From Clostridia bacterium (GTDB taxonomy: Bacteria; Bacillota; Clostridia; Oscillospirales; CAG-382): a DNA stretch of 47,030 bases. The first letter of the stretch is position 1, and the number at the start of each line of letters is the position of its first letter. Positions 31,044 through 39,094 of this stretch are shown one piece after another. Below the pieces are notes generated by a model. That model saw only the letters and a list, made by a program, of their open reading frames with translations, was not told the origin of the DNA and ran no database searches. A program made the translations under genes and the position numbers. The DNA lies in contig JAFXEB010000005.1 in NCBI GenBank assembly GCA_017521025.1, forward strand, positions 1 to 47,030, read 5' to 3'.

Positions 31044-31853
31044 CTAAAGGGTTATCTCCATTATCCTGTTGACGGGGGCGACCTGCAGTCTTACGTCACC
31101 TGCATAGCTCTCGCCAAACAGCTTTATCCCGTACTCCTTCAGCCGTCTTTCGCTCTCCTCGGCGGCAAGGCGGGGGGTGTTGTTGGTCTCGCTCAGGTGG
31201 GCAAGAGTTATGCTCCTTGTACCGCAACGGACAAGCACGGGCGCAAGGCAGGCGCAGGCCTCGTTGCTGAGGTGCCCGTGACTGCCGCTGATTCGCTTTT
31301 TAAGAAACTGAGGGTAGGGCCCTGCCTTCAGCAGAGCTGTATCGTGGTTGGATTCTATAAGCACGCTGTCACAGCCAAATACCGCATCCTCCACGCTGTC
31401 GCTGATATGCCCTATATCCGTAGCGTAGCCAAGGGTGCCTGCGGGCGTCTCTATCCTGTAGCAGAAGGAGCGCACGCTGTCGTGAGGGGTGGGATACACC
31501 GTTACGGCGATATCCCCTATCACCACCCTGTCGCCTGCAAGGGTGGGCACAAGCAAGGCCGCCGCCTCGGGAGCGGCGGTGGCGATGACCTCCATACATT
31601 GGGGGTCGGTGTAGATGGGTACGCCGTGCTTCTTTGAGATGGCGCCAAGCCCCTTGGTGTGGTCGCTGTGCTCATGGCTCACAAGTATTCCTCCAAGCGC
31701 CGAGACCGAGGTGCCAAGTATGCCAAGTCCCGTCTCTATCCCCCTGAGCGATGCGCCTGCATCTATAAGCAGAGAGTCCTTACCGTAGCAGATATATGTG
31801 CTGTTGCCTCTGGAGGAGGAAAACAGCGTATAGGCTTTAAGCTTTTTCTCCAT
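31044..31853 (-). CDS. WalJ/YycJ-type metallo-beta-lactamase-fold hydrolase
   Basis: The protein has 269 residues. The dinuclear metal motif is SHEHSDHTKGL near 60-70, with further ligands in TPHDSVRSF near 121-129, YATDIGHIS near 143-151 and the final histidine in HLSETN near 229-234. The N-terminus AYTLFSSSRGNSTYI matches the YycJ/WalJ subgroup, which in Bacillus lies with the walRK genes and is linked to coordination of DNA replication and cell division. Here it is instead associated with galactokinase; its start overlaps the end of galK by 17 bases. Which nucleic-acid substrate it cuts, if any, is unknown. Confidence 0.9.
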   Translation of the reverse strand: MEKKLKAYTLFSSSRGNSTYICYGKDSLLIDAGASLRGIETGLGILGTSVSALGGILVSHEHSDHTKGLGAISKKHGVPIYTDPQCMEVIATAAPEAAALLVPTLAGDRVVIGDIAVTVYPTPHDSVRSFCYRIETPAGTLGYATDIGHISDSVEDAVFGCDSVLIESNHDTALLKAGPYPQFLKKRISGSHGHLSNEACACLAPVLVRCGTRSITLAHLSETNNTPRLAAEESERRLKEYGIKLFGESYAGDVRLQVAPVNRIMEITL

Positions 31854-33048
31854 ACTCCAAACGGCAAACTCCTTTTTCTCTTATCCTTACGGGCATGACC
31901 GAGCCATTGCCGAACATCTTCTCCATAGCCGCCACAAGCTCGCCACGCTTTTCTGCCCTTACGTAGCACTGCAGTGCGCCGCCGAAGCCGCCGCCGTGGA
32001 TGCGTGCCGCAGTAACTATGTCCTTCAGCGCCGCTGTAGCCTCGTCTGCCTCCTTGTGCACGTTGCGGAGGTTGGTGCGTGAGGATATGCCCGAGCTGTT
32101 CACTGCGTACAGGCAGTTTGCGGTCTGACCCATGGCAGCCCGTCTGCAGAAAAACGCCACACGCTTGTTCTCGTCAAAGAAATGGAGCGCACGTCTGTAC
32201 ACCCTGTCGCCCAGCTTGAGCCGCAGGTACTCCTTTTTCTCGGCGAAAACGGCAGGGTCCACCTGCCCCAGAACGTCCTTGCCGAAATAGCCTGCCGCCG
32301 TCCTCATATCCTCGGCGATAGAGCCATACTCCGCCTCAAGCCCCTTGTGATGAACGCCCGTGTCCACGAGATACATATAAAAGCCCTCGGCAGAAAAGCT
32401 CTGAGGTGTGACCGTGGGCAGCTCGCCCGAAAAATCTATGTGCACCGTGCCGCCGTAGGCACAGCATATCTGGTCAAGCAGACCGCAGGCCTTGCCAAAG
32501 TCTGCGTTCTCCGTCTCCCTTGCCGCCAGCGCAAGCTCCATAGCAGTGGCACTGCCGCCGCCATAGAAGCTGTCCGCAATCTTGCCGCAAAGCAGCGAAA
32601 AGGCGGCAGAGGAGGAAAGTCCCTTGCCATAGGGGATAAGGCTGTCGGTCACGGCGACAAAGCCTCCGCCGAAGCGGCGTGCCATACCCGCCGCCAGCGC
32701 CGCAGAGCTACCCTTTTCGGCACTCTCCGAAAGACGTGCCTCGGTAAGGCTGTCCCCCTCGTAGATGCGCACCTCACCCTCGGCAGGTGCCGCTACCGCC
32801 AATATATCCTTGTCTATAGCCGCACCCACAGCCACGCCGCCGTTATGGTCGGTGTGGTTGCCGATAAGCTCGGTCCTTGCGGGGGCGGAAAACACCGCCA
32901 CGCCCTCCATATCGCCAAAACGGCAGGCGAAGGACATAGCAAGATTCAAAAGGCGCACTCTTGCCGCCTTGAGGTTGCCGTACAGCTCTATAAGTGCGCT
33001 GTCACAGCCACCGTCCTTTATGTACATGATAAGCTCTGAGGCTCTCAT
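31837..33048 (-). CDS. galK: Galactokinase
   Basis: The protein has 403 residues. It phosphorylates galactose at C1 with ATP in the Leloir pathway. GHMP-kinase motifs are visible: TELIGNHTDHNGG near 59-71 (the galactose-binding signature has GEHTDYN in most family members, here GNHTDHN), the ATP motif GKGLSSSAAFSLL near 142-154 and ARIHGGGFGGALQCYV near 346-361. The N-terminus is about 25 residues longer than typical bacterial GalK. GGAGG precedes the ATG, which overlaps the glycerate kinase stop by four bases (ATGA). No other gal genes are in the window. A related sugar kinase cannot be fully excluded. Confidence 0.85.
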   Translation of the reverse strand: MRASELIMYIKDGGCDSALIELYGNLKAARVRLLNLAMSFACRFGDMEGVAVFSAPARTELIGNHTDHNGGVAVGAAIDKDILAVAAPAEGEVRIYEGDSLTEARLSESAEKGSSAALAAGMARRFGGGFVAVTDSLIPYGKGLSSSAAFSLLCGKIADSFYGGGSATAMELALAARETENADFGKACGLLDQICCAYGGTVHIDFSGELPTVTPQSFSAEGFYMYLVDTGVHHKGLEAEYGSIAEDMRTAAGYFGKDVLGQVDPAVFAEKKEYLRLKLGDRVYRRALHFFDENKRVAFFCRRAAMGQTANCLYAVNSSGISSRTNLRNVHKEADEATAALKDIVTAARIHGGGFGGALQCYVRAEKRGELVAAMEKMFGNGSVMPVRIREKGVCRLEYGEKA

Positions 33049-34157
33049 AAAAACCTCCTTGCCACCCTTGCGGCGGCGTTCTCAAGATCGGCTACACAGC
33101 GGCGCTTTATCTCTTCCCAGTCAAGCCCCGTCTCGCTCGCCTGCTCCACGCAGAAAAAGCCTGCGCCCTCTATTTCCTCACGGCTCAGCAATACCCTGCC
33201 GCCTATAGCCGCCACGGGCTTGCCCCCCGACCTTGCGGCCACCGCCGCAGGGAGCTTGCCCCCAAGGCTCTGGCTGTCAAGGCTGCCCTCGCCCGTCACT
33301 ATAAAATCAGCGTCTGCGGCGTGCTTTTCAAACCCGCAGGCTTCAAGCAGCAGTCCTGCCCCGTCCTCAAGGCTTGCGCCGAGGAACACGGCAAGGCCCG
33401 CACCGAGACCCCCTGCCGCACCGCCCCCGGGGAGGGTCGTCATATCCCCGTAGCCTGCCGCCTTTACCACTGCGGCAAGGTGCCCGAGATTTGCATCAAG
33501 CGTCTTTACAGCCGCCTCGTCCGCCCCCTTCTGACGTGAGAAGACCTCCGCCGCTCCCCGCTCACCGCAGAGGGGGTTGTCCACGTCACAGGCGACCTGT
33601 ATGCGGCATTCCTTTATCCTTGGGTCGAGACCCGAAAGGTCCACCGCCGCAAGAGCGGCTATACCACCGCCCGTAAGCTCTATCTCCCTGCCGTCTGCCC
33701 CGAGGAAACGGCCGCCAAGCGCCGCCGCCATACCTACGCCGCCGTCGTTGGTGGCACTGCCACCGATACCGATAACAAGCCTGCGACAGCCGTCGTCAAG
33801 GGCGGCTCTTATAAGCTCGCCCGTACCGTAGGTGGTGGTGTGCAGAGGGGTGCTCCCCTCCTCGGCTACGGCAAGTCCGCTTGCCTTTGCCATCTCTATA
33901 ACGGCACTGCCGTCAGAGAGCCTTGCATAATAGGTCTCTACCCTCTGACCGTTGGGACCTCTTACGGCGAGGGTGCGCCGCTCTCCGCCCACGTTGTGCA
34001 GATAGGCGTCGGCGGTGCCGTCGCCCCCGTCTGCTGCCATAAGGCTTAAAACAGAACAAGAAGGCATAACCGAAATTATGCCTCTCTCAATAGCCTCTGC
34101 CGCTGTACGGGCATCCATAGTGCCCTTGAATTTGTCGGGTATTACTATAGCCTTCAT
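33045..34157 (-). CDS. glxK: Glycerate kinase
   Basis: The protein has 370 residues and belongs to the GlxK/GarK family, which phosphorylates glycerate. Family motifs are the N-terminal IPDKFKGTMDARTAAEAI, MAADGGDGTADAYL near 40-53, ATNDGGVGMAAALGGRFLGA near 133-152, CDVDNPLCG near 191-199, GAAGGLGAGLAVFLGA near 243-258 and TGEGSLDSQSLGGK near 285-298. The start at 34157 is chosen because the protein family begins there and GGAGAG lies eleven bases upstream; the longer frame from 34202 adds residues without a ribosome site. It is followed by galK with an ATGA overlap, suggesting a shared sugar or sugar-acid assimilation operon. Confidence 0.93.
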   Translation of the reverse strand: MKAIVIPDKFKGTMDARTAAEAIERGIISVMPSCSVLSLMAADGGDGTADAYLHNVGGERRTLAVRGPNGQRVETYYARLSDGSAVIEMAKASGLAVAEEGSTPLHTTTYGTGELIRAALDDGCRRLVIGIGGSATNDGGVGMAAALGGRFLGADGREIELTGGGIAALAAVDLSGLDPRIKECRIQVACDVDNPLCGERGAAEVFSRQKGADEAAVKTLDANLGHLAAVVKAAGYGDMTTLPGGGAAGGLGAGLAVFLGASLEDGAGLLLEACGFEKHAADADFIVTGEGSLDSQSLGGKLPAAVAARSGGKPVAAIGGRVLLSREEIEGAGFFCVEQASETGLDWEEIKRRCVADLENAAARVARRFL

Positions 34158-34206
34158 AAACAGTATAACTCTCCCGTTATCCGTTATTTTATATATAAAC
34201 AAAGCT

Positions 34207-34246
34207 CAGGGGCTGTTAAATAACCCTTGCTTATCTACAGCCCCTT
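34207..34246 (-). terminator. Probable terminator of the HtrA-type protease gene
   Basis: AGGGGCTGT pairs with ACAGCCCCT. On the minus strand the tail after the second arm is GAGCTTTGTTT, only moderately U-rich. Confidence 0.5.
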
Positions 34247-34275
34247 ATATTATTTTATTACCTTATTACTTTCCC

Positions 34276-35871
34276 TCAGTTTGCGGAATCGAGCACAAAT
34301 CTTATGGTGTGATAAGCGCCTGCCTCGCCCCTCCTGCCCATGCGGTAGAAGGTCATCTCCACCGTTTTGCCTGCGCCTGCCTTGGAAAGCGCCTCCTGAA
34401 GCTGTTCTATGGTGGTAATCTCCGTACCGTCAAAGCTTGTGATGATATCGTAGGCGGAAAGACCTGCCTCGTATACTGCGGTGCCACGGTCTACCGTGGT
34501 GACAAGCACGCCGTCGGGACAATCGTCACTGAGGCTGTAGTCCTCTCTTACGGCGTCGGTAACGGTGCCGCCCTGTATGCCAAGCTTGGCGGCGCCCACC
34601 GCAAAGCTGTCGTTCCTGTCAACCACCTCGCCATAGGCGATAAGGCTGTTGATTATGGTCATGGCGGAGGTGGAGGGGAGCGCAAAGCCTATACCCTCAA
34701 AATTCTCTGCCAGCTTCATAGCGTTAATGCCCACTACCTGACCTGCCATATTGATAAGGGGACCGCCGCTGTTGCCGGGGTTGAGAGTGGCAGTGGTCTG
34801 GATAACGGTCATAGTCTTTATGACTGTACCGTAATCGTTGGTTATCTGAATATCCCTGTCAACGCCGCTTACTATGCCGTAGGACATGGTGCCTGCAAGC
34901 TCCTCGTCGGAGGGAGTGCCTATGGCAACCACCCACTCACCTACGTTAAGGCTGTCACTGTCGCCTATCTCAAGAGCTATCATATCATCCTTGTCTATGG
35001 AAAGAACGGCGATATCGGTCATCTCGTCGGAGCCGATAAGAGTAGCAGTATACTCGCTGTTATCGTAAAACCTTACGGTAATGCTCTTTGCGTCCTCAAT
35101 AACGTGGTGGTTGGTGATGATATACTTCTCCACCTTACCGCTCTTGGGGTCCTTGCCCTCCACGATAAAGCCACTGCCCAGACTCTTGCCCATCTGCACA
35201 CCGAAGAAGCCGTTGTTGTACTCCACGGTACAGATGATGCTGACACAACTGGGGGAGCACTTGTTATACAGCTCCACAAGGCTGTCAAAGCTCTCGTCGG
35301 GCACGGGTGCTACCGTGACTACCTCGGGCACGGACTCGTAAACGCTCTCCTCCCTCTCCTCTGCGCCGTCGCTTGCCGTCTGGCTGTTACCGTCAAGCAA
35401 GGAGGGGAGACGGTCATCATCGTTCTGCCTGTCATCAAGCAGAATATATGCGCCCAGCGCCAGCACGCCCACAAAAAGCACTGCCACAAGCACTGCAAGC
35501 ACTACCGTTGCCTTGCTTTTGCCGCTCTTTGGGGCGGATGCACCGTAAGGGGAACCTGTGGGGGCTGCAGGACTACTGTATCTGTAGCTGCCGTCGGAAT
35601 AATAGGTGTATCTGTTCTGAGGAGGGGGCGTGGCAGTACCACGGGGTGCCTGCATATTATAAGGGCTCTGCCCGTAGGGTCTGCCCTGTGTGCCGTACAC
35701 GCCGCCGTAGGGATTCTGCGTGCCCTGAGGTGCCTGAGCGCCGTAAGGCGTGTCCGGGGTACCCGCATTCTCGCTTGCGGAGGCGGCAGCGCCCTCTGCC
35801 TTATCGGCAGTGGCGGTAGCGGCTTCTTCCTCGCTGTTGTCCTTCAAAACATCGTCTTTTTCATCGTACAT
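34276..35871 (-). CDS. HtrA/DegP-type membrane-anchored serine protease with PDZ domain
   Basis: The protein has 531 residues. A cytosolic N-terminal region (1-120) is low-complexity and rich in Pro, Gly and Tyr. One membrane helix follows (about 124-146, VVLAVLVAVLFVGVLALGAY), which puts the protease outside. The trypsin-like triad is His in ITNHHVI, Asp in MTDIAVLSI and Ser in NPGNSGGPL. A C-terminal PDZ domain (about 430-525) contains GVLVTTVDRGTAVYEAGL. Such proteases degrade misfolded envelope proteins. The ribosome site is AAGG before ATG. The promoter at 36031-36059 implies a leader of about 150 bases. Confidence 0.93.
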   Translation of the reverse strand: MYDEKDDVLKDNSEEEAATATADKAEGAAASASENAGTPDTPYGAQAPQGTQNPYGGVYGTQGRPYGQSPYNMQAPRGTATPPPQNRYTYYSDGSYRYSSPAAPTGSPYGASAPKSGKSKATVVLAVLVAVLFVGVLALGAYILLDDRQNDDDRLPSLLDGNSQTASDGAEEREESVYESVPEVVTVAPVPDESFDSLVELYNKCSPSCVSIICTVEYNNGFFGVQMGKSLGSGFIVEGKDPKSGKVEKYIITNHHVIEDAKSITVRFYDNSEYTATLIGSDEMTDIAVLSIDKDDMIALEIGDSDSLNVGEWVVAIGTPSDEELAGTMSYGIVSGVDRDIQITNDYGTVIKTMTVIQTTATLNPGNSGGPLINMAGQVVGINAMKLAENFEGIGFALPSTSAMTIINSLIAYGEVVDRNDSFAVGAAKLGIQGGTVTDAVREDYSLSDDCPDGVLVTTVDRGTAVYEAGLSAYDIITSFDGTEITTIEQLQEALSKAGAGKTVEMTFYRMGRRGEAGAYHTIRFVLDSAN

Positions 35872-36030
35872 AAGCCTTTGCTCACTTTCTGTCGGGTAGG
35901 ATAAGGGGGCAAAGCGCCGCCCCGTCTGTAGCCTTAGAATAGTGCTTTCTTCTTAAAATAAACTGTAAGCACCGTTAAAACAAGCTTAAATTTGCGTACT
36001 TTTTTGCACAAAAGCAAAAAACACACGGTT

Positions 36031-36059
36031 ATTATAACTCTTTTTCGCCAAAAAAACAA
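36031..36059 (-). promoter_or_regulatory. Promoter of the HtrA-type protease gene
   Basis: On the minus strand TTGTTT (36059-36054) and TATAAT (36036-36031) are 17 bp apart. The rest of the 35872-36223 intergenic region holds the divergent Pho-box-like promoter of the phosphate transporter. Confidence 0.55.
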
Positions 36060-36103
36060 GTGTGCCCGACATATTTTTGTATTTTTCTCATCCTTTTCCC
36101 CTA

Positions 36104-36158
36104 TTCACATAATATTAACACAAATGCCTTGACAGCGTGCATAATTGACCGCTATAAT
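36104..36158 (+). promoter_or_regulatory. Promoter with PhoP-box-like direct repeats before the Na/Pi transporter gene
   Basis: TTCACA (36104-36109) and TTAACA (36115-36120) are spaced five bases apart, matching the Bacillus PhoP-box pattern of TT(A/T/C)ACA repeats. TTGACA (36129-36134) and TATAAT (36153-36158), 18 bp apart, form the core promoter. The repeats end eight bases before the -35, a normal activator position. Phosphate control is inference. Confidence 0.6.
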
Positions 36159-36223
36159 CACAATGGATAAAAAAGGACAATAAAAGAGGTTTTCCGAGGG
36201 AAAACAGAAAGGTTATGTAAAAA

Positions 36224-37978
36224 ATGGGCGAATTCAACGTTTTTTCGGTGCTTGAGCTGATCGGCGGACTTGCGCTGTTTCTGTTCGGCATGAACGTAAT
36301 GGGTCAGGCGCTTGAGCGCCGTGCAGGCGGTGCCCTCCGTGACCTGTTGGGCAGACTGACCACTAACAGATGGGCAGGTCTGCTTACGGGTCTTGGCGTA
36401 ACGGCCATCATCCAGAGCTCCTCTGCCACAACGGTTATGGTGGTGGGCTTTGTAAACTCGGGCATAATGACCCTGCGCCAGTCAATAAACGTAATAATGG
36501 GCGCAAACGTGGGCACCACGGTTACCGCTTGGATACTGAGCCTTTCGGGCATCAGCAGTGATAACTTTGTGGTACAGCTCTTCAAGCCCTCCTCCTTCAC
36601 CCCCATTCTGGCGGTGATAGGTCTTTTGTATTTTCTGTCCGGCGAGGGCGGCAAAAAGAGAGATACGGGCAGCATCCTTCTGGGCTTTGCCACGCTGATG
36701 TACGGTATGGATATTATGTCGGGTGCCGTATCGGGCCTCAAGGACGTTGAGGGCTTTCGGCAGATGTTCACCGTGTTCTCCAACCCCTTGCTCGGTGCGC
36801 TGGCAGGTGCGGTGCTTACGGGCATAATCCAGTCCAGCTCCGCCTCTGTGGGTATATTGCAGACTCTGTCGCTGGCAGGTCAGGTGACAAACGGTATGGC
36901 TATCCCCATCATTATGGGTCAGAACATAGGTACCTGTATTACGGCTCTCCTTTCCTCCGTGGGCGCAAACAAAAACGCCCGCCGTGCCGCACTGGTTCAC
37001 CTCTCTTTTAACGTAATAGGCACCTCCGTACTGCTTGCCGCCTTTACGGTTGTAAAGAGCTTCGTCCATATCCCGTGGCTGGGCGAGGTGGCGTCGCCCC
37101 TTACCATAGCTATAGCGCACTCAGTGTTCAACGTGCTGTGCACCCTTATGCTTGTGCCCCTTTCGGGCGTGCTGGAGAAGCTGGTTATGCGCCTCGTGCC
37201 CGACGGCAAGGACCCCGACACGGTAGAGGAGCTGGACGAGCGTCTGCTTGCCACCCCCGTTATGGCGCTTCAGCGCTGTCACACCATCGCCTGCGATATG
37301 GCACACGTCTCTGCCTTGGCACTGAAGGAGGCTATGGGCCTGCTTTACGGCTTTGACAGTGCCGTTATGGCAAAGGTGAAGGAGAAGGAGGACAAGAGTG
37401 ACCACTACGAGGACATTCTCGGCACCTATCTTGTAAAGCTCAGCACCCGCCGTATCAGCGGTGAGAACAGCGCCGAGGCGGCAAAGCTTTTGAAGATAAT
37501 AGGCGACTTTGAGCGCATATCCGACCACGCCGTTGAGGTTGCCGCCGCCGCAGAGGAGATGCACGCCAAAAAGCAGAGCTTTACGCCTGAGGCGATAGAG
37601 GAGCTTAAGGTGCTGACCTCCGCTATGGAGGAGATACTTGACAGGACCGTTACGGCGTTTGAGTCCAATGACCTTGCCGCCGCAGTGGAGATAGAGCCTC
37701 TCGAGCAGGTCATAGACAGCATAAAGGACACCCTGCGCACAAGGCATATCGCAAGGCTTCAGCAAGGCAAGTGCACCATCGACGTAGGCTTTGTCTGGAC
37801 AGACCTGCTTGCCGCACTGGAGCGTAGCTCTGACCACTGCTCCAACATCGCCGGCTGTGTGCTTGAGATCTCCCAGAACCATATGAACATCCACGAGACC
37901 CTACGTGCCGCAAAGAAGGGCGATGGCGAATTCAAGGATATGTACGAGAGCTATATGTCAAAGTACAGCCTTGAGTAA
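36224..37978 (+). CDS. Na+/phosphate cotransporter with C-terminal PhoU domain
   Basis: The protein has 584 residues. The first half is a NptA/PNaS-type transporter with about eight to ten membrane helices and two inverted repeats, each with the QSSSA signature: TAIIQSSSATTVMVVGF near 61-77 and TGIIQSSSASVGILQTL near 200-216. GANVGTTVTAW and GQNIGTCITAL are the matching second motifs. The C-terminal 220 residues form a PhoU-like helical domain (LKIIGDFERISDHAVEVA and LERSSDHCSNIAGC, with the E/D-x-x-x-D metal pattern). PhoU-fused transporters take up or balance phosphate. The ribosome site AGAAAGG lies eleven bases upstream of the ATG. It is monocistronic, with a tandem-repeat tract directly behind the stop codon. 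Confidence 0.93.
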   Translation: MGEFNVFSVLELIGGLALFLFGMNVMGQALERRAGGALRDLLGRLTTNRWAGLLTGLGVTAIIQSSSATTVMVVGFVNSGIMTLRQSINVIMGANVGTTVTAWILSLSGISSDNFVVQLFKPSSFTPILAVIGLLYFLSGEGGKKRDTGSILLGFATLMYGMDIMSGAVSGLKDVEGFRQMFTVFSNPLLGALAGAVLTGIIQSSSASVGILQTLSLAGQVTNGMAIPIIMGQNIGTCITALLSSVGANKNARRAALVHLSFNVIGTSVLLAAFTVVKSFVHIPWLGEVASPLTIAIAHSVFNVLCTLMLVPLSGVLEKLVMRLVPDGKDPDTVEELDERLLATPVMALQRCHTIACDMAHVSALALKEAMGLLYGFDSAVMAKVKEKEDKSDHYEDILGTYLVKLSTRRISGENSAEAAKLLKIIGDFERISDHAVEVAAAAEEMHAKKQSFTPEAIEELKVLTSAMEEILDRTVTAFESNDLAAAVEIEPLEQVIDSIKDTLRTRHIARLQQGKCTIDVGFVWTDLLAALERSSDHCSNIAGCVLEISQNHMNIHETLRAAKKGDGEFKDMYESYMSKYSLE

Positions 37979-38006
37979 TGCATTTAGCCTGTATATATAC
38001 CTCTTC

Positions 38007-38245
38007 TGAGCAATAGCTTTGATAGACTGTATACAGCCCCTCCGAGCTGCGGCTTTGATACAATATGCACAACCCCCCTTTAAGCTGCGGCTTTGATACA
38101 ATATGCACAGCTCCCCTTTAAGCTGCGGCTTTGATACAATATGCACAGCCCCCCTTTAAGCTGCGGCTTTGATACAATATGCACAACCCCCCTTTAAGCT
38201 GCGGCTTTGATACAATATGCACAACCCCCCTTTAAGCTGCGGCTT
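38007..38245. repeat. 38-bp tandem repeat array
   Basis: Five complete contiguous units start at 38046, 38084, 38122, 38160 and 38198, with a partial sixth at 38236 and a degenerate leading unit from about 38007. The unit reads GCTGCGGCTTTGATACAATA then TGCACAACCCCCCTTTAA, with only AC/GC and C-run variation. The core AAGC-TGCG-GCTT is a small palindrome at each junction. There are no spacers between units, so it is not a CRISPR. The array begins about 30 bp after the transporter stop codon and could be transcribed with it. The word CAATATGCACAAC recurs at 42493. Confidence 0.9.
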
Positions 38246-38322
38246 ATTGGGGGACTTTCTTTTCCTTGAATGTTCATACCACGGTACAGCCTAAAAACAA
38301 AAGAGAAAGCGGAAACACAAAA

Positions 38323-38707
38323 AAGCCTTCTCCTCAGAGGAGAAGGTGGCGCCGTAGGCGACGGATGAGGTGTAGGCTGCGAATGCAGCCGTTATCTCCG
38401 CTCACCGTCTAAAGCTTGCGCTGCTTGTATGGCTTTCGCTACCCGTCCTGCGCCTTGCCGTGATGTATGCGCTCTGTCTGAAAGGTCTCGCTTTCCGCTT
38501 TGGGGACTGTTACGCCGTCTGCGGAGGGGGTGCGCCGTTTCTTTTGCGTTATCTCACTGCTTTGGGAACTGTTACGCCGTCTGCGGAGGGGAGTGCGTCG
38601 TTTCTTTTGCCTTATCTCACTGCTTTGGGAACTGTTACGCCGTCTGCGGACGGCTACACCTCATCCACCGACTCCGTCGGTCCCCCTTCCCCTCAAGGGG
38701 AAGGCTT
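38323..38707. mobile_element. MITE-like repeat with terminal inverted repeats and internal tandem repeats
   Basis: The ends are inverted: AAGCCTTCTCC...GGATGAGGTGTAG (38323-38375) against CTACACCTCATCC...GGGGAAGGCTT (38654-38707). Each end contains nested small hairpins. Similar GCCTTCCCC / GATGAGGTG sequences are familiar as dispersed intergenic repeats in gut Clostridia. The interior holds a tandem repeat of 62-63 bp starting at 38497, 38559 and 38622 (partial) with the core GGGAACTGTTACGCCGTCTG. There is no transposase gene. The open frames running through it are not credible genes. Confidence 0.65.
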
Positions 38708-38731
38708 AAAATTGTTTCCGCTAAAACGGGC

Positions 38732-38850
38732 GAGGTTCGTTCAAAGCAAAAATTAGATAAAAATACGTACAAAGGACGGCGTGCGCCGTCCTTTGTTTCA
38801 TTATCTGTTCCAAAACTATCAATTTTTGCGTTCCACGGATATTTCACCCG
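38732..38850. repeat. ~119-bp direct repeat, left copy, with terminator-like palindrome
   Basis: It begins GAGGTTCGTTCAAAGCAAAA and ends TTTTTGCGTTCCACGGATAT-TTCACC, nearly identical to 38968-39086. It contains the perfect palindrome AAAGGACGGC-GTGC-GCCGTCCTTT (38771-38794) followed by GTTTC, a likely terminator. Confidence 0.8.
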
Positions 38851-38887
38851 TCTGCACGCTGAGGGCGAGGGAAATGTGCGTGGATTG

Positions 38888-38977
38888 GACGAACCGACCC
38901 CGAAGCTGTATACCACCCCACAAAAACTACGTTTTTGCGGGGACCCCGACTTTGTACTGCGAGAGGGGAGGTTCGTT
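38888..38977. repeat. Dispersed hairpin repeat with inverted ends (also at 9898)
   Basis: GACGAACC and GGTTCGTT form the ends around CCACCCCACAAAAA...TTTTTGCGGGGACCCC, the same architecture and much of the same sequence as at 9898-9985. Its right end is the first bases of the 38968 direct repeat. Confidence 0.65.
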
Positions 38978-39086
38978 CAAAGCAAAAATTATATAAAAAT
39001 GCGTACAAGGGGCGGCATAATTCCGTCCTTTGTTTCTTTATTTGTTCCAAAATTATCAATTTTTGCGTTCCACGGATATTTCACCG
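38968..39086. repeat. ~119-bp direct repeat, right copy, with decayed palindrome
   Basis: It matches 38732-38850 except for scattered changes. The central palindrome is broken here (AAGGGGCGGC-ATAATT-CCGTCCTTT), so terminator strength should be lower. It ends just before the stop codon of the minus-strand gene at 39095. Confidence 0.8.
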
Positions 39087-39094
39087 CCCTCAGA

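Noticed and set aside
34015..35904. 629-codon open frame on the plus strand
   Set aside because: Antisense to the HtrA-type protease gene, which has a complete catalytic triad on the minus strand.
38007..38245. Possible CRISPR array
   Set aside because: Units of 38 bp follow each other directly with no unique spacers, and no cas gene is present.
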